Positions 14,401 through 14,842 of a stretch of 14,842 nucleotides of DNA are shown in pieces (positions within the stretch are counted from its first letter, which is position 1; each line of letters begins with the position of its first letter). The translations under genes and the position numbers were made by a program. The stretch is taken from assembly GCA_035761265.1 (NCBI GenBank), contig DASTRL010000150.1, forward strand, positions 1 through 14,842, given 5' to 3'. The notes under the pieces were generated by a model. It searched no databases, was not told where the DNA came from, and saw only the letters and a list, made by a program, of their open reading frames with translations. Source of the stretch: CADEED01 sp035761265. Lineage in GTDB: Bacteria > Pseudomonadota > Gammaproteobacteria > Steroidobacterales > Steroidobacteraceae.

Positions 14401-14842
14401 GCCGTCGGCATAGATGGTGCTCTTGTCGGCGACGCCATCGTGGTCGCTGTCTTCCACCAGCCGCACGACCTCGCTCTCGATGACGAATTGTTTGGCCTGC
14501 TCCTCGCCGAACACGTCGTGGATCATCTTCGAGCGATCCTCGATGCTGCGCGAGGCGAGGTCCTTCTCCAGCATGCCCATGTAGTCGCGGATGTCGAGCA
14601 CGCTGGTGCGATAGCGGTACGTCTCCGAGACGAACAGCCGGCCCTTCTCATCGAAGTCGATGGCCACGGGGTTGGCGAGCATCGGTTCGGCGGCCCATAG
14701 CGAGGCCTTCAGGCCCGGCGGCAGCGAGAAGCGCTTGAGCGCGAGCACGGCATCGTCCGAGGCCGGATCGACCACCGGCGTCGGCTGGCGATCGAAGGGC
14801 TGGAGCTCGAGGGTCTGGGAGGAAGCCGTGGCGATGCCGGCA
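11431..14842 (-). CDS. PVC-type sorbosone-dehydrogenase-like / HEAT-repeat / cytochrome c protein (5' end beyond the window)
   Basis: This is a large exported redox protein with 1136 residues visible. The frame is open to the right edge; the first visible residues, AGIATASSQT, look like the end of a signal peptide, so the start lies just outside. The internal GTG at 14775 is probably not the start. The domain order is as follows. A beta-propeller resembling glucose/sorbosone dehydrogenases (about 14740-13540) has a Ca-binding-like loop DSDHDGVAD (14451-14425) and DNDSDQGDQE. An array of HEAT/PBS-lyase-type repeats (about 13500-12000) follows. Last is a C-terminal cytochrome c with heme motif CARCH (11892-11878) and probable distal Met in SSMPE (11604-11602). 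This architecture matches the Pirellula/Verrucomicrobium-type membrane-bound dehydrogenase and heme-binding families. It probably oxidises a sugar-like compound in the periplasm and passes electrons on; the substrate is unknown. Confidence 0.9.
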   Translation of the reverse strand, partial: AGIATASSQTLELQPFDRQPTPVVDPASDDAVLALKRFSLPPGLKASLWAAEPMLANPVAIDFDEKGRLFVSETYRYRTSVLDIRDYMGMLEKDLASRSIEDRSKMIHDVFGEEQAKQFVIESEVVRLVEDSDHDGVADKSTIYADGFNSELDGIASGVLARHGKVWFTNIPSLWLLEGEPGHVKKTELLRGFGVRFNFTGHDFHGLALGHDGKIYFSIGDRGMNVKTSDGRTVAFPDEGAVFRANPDGTELEVVHRGLRNPQELVFDEHGNLFTGDNDSDQGDQERLVYLVEGGDSGWRVGYQHAPLGRGGPWMREGLWKPRFEGRPAYLLPPICNIEDGPSGLTYYPGTGLTPEYAGHFFITHFKGSIARSGIQTYTIKQNGATFTPTSSQQFMGGVLPTDVTFGPDGVLYLADWVDGWPKSNKGRIYGITPLKADPAQAKVSADLAKLLAEGFTRRSNQELVALLAHPDRRARLEAQLELAARGSKSTADFSRVANDKSAAPLARLHAVWGLTQLGRAAARNSKPDRGTLAAVTTLNKLLGDADSEVRAQSAKGLGDIHDAKARPALEKLLTDPEPRVQFFAAQSLGKLGNAASAEPLIALLRANDNKDSYLRFAAANALSRLGADTALAKAATDPSAAVRLGVLLAYRYSYDPAIATLLGDSDAYIVREAAEAINDAPVELALAPLAGKLASAPPGDEALVVRALNANYRLGGAARAKVLAGYALNDEATPEMRAEALKQLGLWGKTPARDRVVGIFRPMDKRSGDDAANALEPRVAKLLGNGIPQSVQLAALDAVAALDLRAAVPTLVALVGNEQADESVRGNALKVLDGFSGDAVLEAVALAEKSRVPALRLAALQILAHRAPDRALPVIKSFAATGSEAEQRAAFEAMGQLQPAQAAPLLISGLDRLAAGKVSPGAQVELLDAVARSEVPAVKARWDRQQAAWAGGKDPLAAYAFALAGGDARRGAREFYDNQILPCARCHKVGGNGGEAGPDLSRIGAQQPPEYLLEAVVKPSAHIAPGFDIVTFTLANGETESGSVVNESPTAIRLKRGDGSQVTLDPKQVKQRVIAPSSMPEIYGQMMSRAQLRDVVAFLKALDGSRAQNANEESFGESNRAMQSVAKEGAAGGHP

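Overview
The window is GC-rich, gene-dense bacterial chromosome with no RNA genes, CRISPR array, transposase or insertion sequence. The gene content suggests a Gammaproteobacterium near Xanthomonadales, Nevskiales or Steroidobacterales: a TonB-dependent receptor beside a secreted S9 peptidase, an MHS-family transporter, a UvrA of the type with first signature LSGGEVQRINL, and GGGGACAGTCCC-type REP hairpins. This placement is inferred from gene style, not from a marker gene.

Left part (1-2974, minus): a UvrA-family excinuclease ATPase whose 3' end runs off the left edge; 991 codons are visible without a stop. It diverges from an MHS-family major facilitator transporter (3063-4703, plus) across an 88-bp gap. 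The transporter carries an unusual ~120-residue insert in a predicted periplasmic loop.

Middle (4706-9300, plus): a long imperfect inverted repeat separates the transporter from a secreted S9 (prolyl-oligopeptidase type) peptidase, which is followed by a TonB-dependent outer-membrane receptor. Together these two could take up and trim peptides: the receptor brings a ligand across the outer membrane and the exported peptidase acts on it. The substrate is unknown.

Right part (9375-14842, minus): three genes read leftwards. First is a large PVC-type protein with a sorbosone-dehydrogenase-like propeller, HEAT repeats and a C-terminal cytochrome c (5' end off the right edge). Next is a monomeric-sarcosine-oxidase-like flavoenzyme with all the usual active-site residues. 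Last is a CPBP intramembrane protease, 3 nt downstream of the oxidase. The oxidase looks cytoplasmic and the cytochrome periplasmic, so a shared pathway is not shown by the sequence.

The most interesting non-genic signal is a family of related REP-like hairpins at three junctions. They abut or overlap the stop codons of four different genes and, at two places, sit right against the translation start region of the next gene. A second DNA-level signal is the over-represented octamer AACTACYG, found mostly inside genes where it forces the otherwise rare Leu codon CTA.
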